Part shown: positions 20,114-22,421 of the stretch, piece by piece
How the letters are laid out: each line of letters opens with the position of its first letter
Numbering within the stretch: position 1 is the first letter of the stretch
From: Blastococcus sp.
GTDB lineage: Bacteria; Actinomycetota; Actinomycetes; Mycobacteriales; Geodermatophilaceae
Assembly: GCA_025963345.1 (NCBI GenBank)
Contig: JAOPUS010000128.1
Span: 1 to 22,421, forward strand
Reading direction: 5' to 3'
DNA length: 22,421 nt
Made by a program: the position numbers and the translations under genes
Notes under the pieces: generated by a model
Databases searched by the model: none
Told to the model about the DNA's origin: nothing
What the model saw: only the letters and a program-made list of their open reading frames with translations

Positions 20114-21832
20114 ATGCCCGGACGACGGCGCCGCACGAGCAGCCGAAGCACGACGAGCACGAGCAAGCGGACGACGAAGGCCGCGCCCAGCCGCGCCAAG
20201 AAGCCCGCACCCGACCTGCCCACCGCCGGCCCGGGGGAGCGCGTGTGGGTGCTCGCTGTCCCGTTCCGTGCGCCTGCACCCGGCGCGGTGTGGCGCGCCG
20301 ACCTGCAGGCGCCCGTCTGGGTCGGCGCTGAGCTGCCGCCGGAACTGGCCCCGTACGACCCGCCCCCGTACTCCTTCGAGCGGTTCCTCGAGGACGAGCT
20401 CAACGACAAGCCGCGCGCCCTCCCCCTCGCCCGGCCGATGACGCCCCGCGACCAGCAGTGCGACGGCGCCGACGTGGTCGCTGCCCACGCGGCGGCGGGC
20501 GGGCGGGTCTTCCTGCTGGGTGACGACCCCGGCGTCGGCAAGACCGGCACGGCGATCCTCGCTGTCAAGGCGATCGCCGAGCAGCGCGACGTCCGGACCG
20601 TCCTGGTCGTGGCCGACCGCCCCGCGGCGATCACCATCCCGCACTGGACGCGTTCGATCGCCGGGTTCGGCGACGGCGACCTGCGCTGGTGCGTCACGAC
20701 CTGGGACCGGCTGGCCAAGGTGAGCAAGCTGACGTTCGACGTCGTCGTAGCCGACGAGGCGCACATGGTCCGGCACACGACGACCCAGCGCTGGAAGCAC
20801 TGGAAGGCGGTCTCCGGCGCCGGCCGGGTCAAGGACGCACCCTTCGTCCTGGCCGCGACCGCGACACCGGCGCACACACCCCTCGAGCTGCCCTATCTCG
20901 CGCCGGAGTTCGCCGTCCGGCACGGGGAGTCGATCCGGGAGTGGGCCGACCTGCCCACCCGCCTGGCCGCGCACGGGTTCCACGTGGAACGTGGCCGCTA
21001 CGGCTGGCAGTGGACCGAGGACGCCGAGGAGCGCCGCGCGGATCTCGGCCGGCTGCAGGGGTGGCTGGCCGACGCCGACCCGCCGGCGACGCTGCACCGG
21101 CCCGCGCCCTGGGGCCCGGTCTCGGTGACCGGCACCCCTGTGGCACTCACCCCTGCGGAGCGGGCCGCGTACGAGTCGGAGTGGTCGGAGTTCCGGGCGG
21201 AGATGCAGCTTGCCCGGCGCGCGCGGCAGAGCGCGAAGGGTCGGGCCGCGCTCATGCGGTTCCGCCAGAAAGCCGGGCTGATCCGGGTCCAGGCGACGGT
21301 CGACTGGGTGAAGGCCCAGGTGGAGGCGGAGCGGCAGGTCGCGGTGTCGGTCGAGTTCGTCGAGACGGCGGCCGACCCGATCCGCGAGGCGCTGCTCGAC
21401 TCCGGCATCCCGGTCGCGGGCATCTACGGCCGCGACCGGTTCGATGTGGAGGCCGAGCGGCTGCGCTTCCAGCGCGGTGAGGCCGCGGTCTGCGTGTTCA
21501 CCGTGACGGCCTCGATCAGCCTGCACGCCGGCGAGCTGCTGCCCGACGGCCGCGGCGCCTCCGAGACGCCCCGGGTCGGGCTGTTCCACCAGCCGCGCTT
21601 CTCCGGCATCCAGGCCCGTCAGGTCACCGGCCGCACCCACCGCGACGGGCGCACCTCGCCGTGGCGGATCGCCTTCGCCGAGGACACCGTGGAGGAGCAG
21701 GTGGCCCGGGTGATGGTGGAGCGGCTAGCGGTCAGCGGCTCCGCGGCCGGCGCCGACACGTCGTCCCTGCAGGAGATCGCCGAACTGCTCGAGGCCGACT
21801 GGCTGCCGGCCGCCACACTGACCGACGGCTGA
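20114..21832 (+). CDS. Superfamily 2 DEAH-box helicase / SNF2-like protein
   Basis: A 572-residue ATP-dependent DNA translocase or helicase. A basic, Ser/Thr/Lys-rich tail (1-35) could bind DNA. Motif I is GDDPGVGKTGTA (Lys143), motif II is VVADEAHMV (Asp214-Glu215-Ala-His), motif III is LAATATPAH (247-254), and motif VI is QVTGRTHRDGR near the C-terminus. The linker between the two RecA-like domains contains long Arg/Ala/Glu helices (EFRAEMQLARRARQSAKGRAA). The single-protein layout resembles SNF2-type helicases found in phages and actinobacterial accessory regions; no nuclease or methylase partner is adjacent. ATG 20114 has GGGGGAGA upstream. The gene contains a parS-like palindrome at 20977. 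The role in repair, restriction or phage biology is not determined. Confidence 0.87.
   Translation: MPGRRRRTSSRSTTSTSKRTTKAAPSRAKKPAPDLPTAGPGERVWVLAVPFRAPAPGAVWRADLQAPVWVGAELPPELAPYDPPPYSFERFLEDELNDKPRALPLARPMTPRDQQCDGADVVAAHAAAGGRVFLLGDDPGVGKTGTAILAVKAIAEQRDVRTVLVVADRPAAITIPHWTRSIAGFGDGDLRWCVTTWDRLAKVSKLTFDVVVADEAHMVRHTTTQRWKHWKAVSGAGRVKDAPFVLAATATPAHTPLELPYLAPEFAVRHGESIREWADLPTRLAAHGFHVERGRYGWQWTEDAEERRADLGRLQGWLADADPPATLHRPAPWGPVSVTGTPVALTPAERAAYESEWSEFRAEMQLARRARQSAKGRAALMRFRQKAGLIRVQATVDWVKAQVEAERQVAVSVEFVETAADPIREALLDSGIPVAGIYGRDRFDVEAERLRFQRGEAAVCVFTVTASISLHAGELLPDGRGASETPRVGLFHQPRFSGIQARQVTGRTHRDGRTSPWRIAFAEDTVEEQVARVMVERLAVSGSAAGADTSSLQEIAELLEADWLPAATLTDG
20977..20990. promoter_or_regulatory. 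parS-like 14-bp palindrome (copy 2)
   Basis: GTTCCACGTGGAAC, identical to 500-513, inside the helicase gene (encoding FHVE). The Glu is read from GAA, the minor Glu codon in this DNA, which the palindrome requires. ParB binding sites often lie inside genes. ParB occupancy is inference. Confidence 0.5.
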
Positions 21833-21836
21833 GGAG

Positions 21837-22421
21837 TCAGCTCCGCTCGAGTGCCGCCCGGTCCCAGCCGGCCGTGGTCGCCGCGGCCTCATAGGTGCTC
21901 TGCAGGAAGGCGAGGAGCGCCGCGTCGGGGTCTTCCGCCGTCCGGACCAGCTCGTACGGGAGCACGAACTCCGCGACGTTGTCGTCCCAGCGCACCCCGT
22001 CCGGCAGGACGGACGCCGTCCGGAAGCCGGCAGGCTCCGGATAGGCGTAGTTGTAGAACACGCCCTCCTCCCCCGGCGGGCCCGGCCAGTACCCGCAGCT
22101 GCTGACCTCGTGGGAGTAGGCCTCCTCCATCACCTCCGGCCCGCAGTTCGGCACGTCCCGTGAATAGCGAGGGGCGGTCCGGCCCGAGAAGCGGGTGGTG
22201 GCCAGGTCGAGACCTCCCCAGAAGAAGTGCACCGGGCTGGCCTTGCCGAGAAAACGGCCGCGGAAGACGGTGAACACCCGGGTCGTCTCGACCAGCGTCA
22301 GCCAGAACCGACGGACCGCGTCGGCGTCGTAGGCGGCGTGTGCACGATCGTCGGGAAACGGCACCACGCTGGGGATCTCGACGGGCATCGGCCAGATCCG
22401 CGTGCCGACGTGCAGCTCGTC
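21837..22421 (-). CDS. DUF5996-like protein, 5' end outside the window
   Basis: The frame stays open to the right edge and its visible part is 194 residues: DELHVGTRIWP, then MPVEIPSVVPFPDD and on. Recognisable stretches are HFFWGGLDLATTRFSGRTAP, EEAYSHEVSSCGYWPGPP and FYNYAYPEPAGF, which I recall from uncharacterised DUF5996 proteins of bacteria. His and aromatic clusters (SPVHFFWG, YSHEVSS, YAYPEP) suggest a ligand or metal site, but no function is known. An in-frame ATG at 22388 could be a start, yet the upstream residues DELHVGTRIWP look like genuine family sequence, so the gene is taken as cut by the window. It is convergent with the helicase, 4 bases apart. Confidence 0.75.
   Translation of the reverse strand, partial: DELHVGTRIWPMPVEIPSVVPFPDDRAHAAYDADAVRRFWLTLVETTRVFTVFRGRFLGKASPVHFFWGGLDLATTRFSGRTAPRYSRDVPNCGPEVMEEAYSHEVSSCGYWPGPPGEEGVFYNYAYPEPAGFRTASVLPDGVRWDDNVAEFVLPYELVRTAEDPDAALLAFLQSTYEAAATTAGWDRAALERS

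Noticed and set aside
1..22421. Search for tRNA, rRNA, riboswitch, insertion sequence or phage integration site
   Set aside because: No CCA-type cloverleaf, ribosomal sequence, transposase motif or att-like long direct repeat was recognised by eye; a covariance-model scan was not possible.

Overview
The window is about 22.4 kb of very GC-rich DNA with actinobacterial gene content: many GTG starts, overlapping ATGA/GTGCCTGA gene junctions, apparently leaderless promoters and an MMPL/TetR efflux pair. The gene set and protein style suggest a soil or rock actinobacterium close to the Geodermatophilaceae (Blastococcus, Geodermatophilus, Modestobacter). That placement is inference from sequence style, not a database result. 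There are about 20 protein genes, both window ends cut a gene, and no tRNA, rRNA, CRISPR array or recognisable insertion sequence was seen.

Layout. 1-355 (-): start of a class II amidotransferase / asparagine-synthase-family gene (NAGGN type likely). 356-590: gap with a parS-like palindrome. 591-902 (+): small unknown protein. 930-2411 (-): secreted subtilisin-like protease. 2556-3548 (+): aldo/keto reductase, followed by a long stem-loop repeat. 3739-4591 (+): two overlapping small membrane protein genes, the second running into the antisense of a Gly-rich protein gene (4540-5247, -). 5424-7787 (+): LOV blue-light sensor with GAF and PP2C phosphatase. 7809-9253 (-): flavin reductase and HMG-CoA-lyase-family gene, coupled by ATGA. 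9417-10313 (+): PAS-GGDEF diguanylate cyclase. 10300-13571 (-): TetR regulator, MMPL transporter and a frameshifted membrane protein pseudogene. 13722-14606 (+): AbiEi/DUF559 nuclease-like gene enclosed by two identical 24-bp palindromes. 14603-16234 (-): phosphoglucomutase. 16284-17486 (-): M24-fold protein lacking most metal ligands. 17696-19074 (+): nitrile hydratase / thiocyanate hydrolase-like pair. 19047-19168 (-): remnant of a VOC protein. 19192-20046 (-): YbfF-like hydrolase. 20114-21832 (+): superfamily 2 helicase containing a second parS-like site. 21837-22421 (-): DUF5996 protein, cut by the window end.

Functional links. Two signalling genes (LOV-PP2C phosphatase and diguanylate cyclase) flank the flavin reductase/lyase operon. 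TetR and MMPL form a standard autoregulated efflux unit, with a 30-bp imperfect palindrome over the apparent leaderless promoter. The most unusual region is 16.3-19.1 kb: a metal-ligand-depleted M24 protein (creatinase / ectoine hydrolase / DddP-like fold use) is divergent from a cobalt-type nitrile hydratase alpha domain carrying a His-containing ~140-residue N-terminal extension, followed by a free-standing beta C-terminal domain. A perfect inverted repeat lies between them. This looks like an uncharacterised nitrogen-compound catabolic unit, and its insertion apparently truncated a VOC gene. The palindrome-bounded DUF559 cassette abutting the pgm stop codon is the best candidate for an undescribed mobile or domesticated element.
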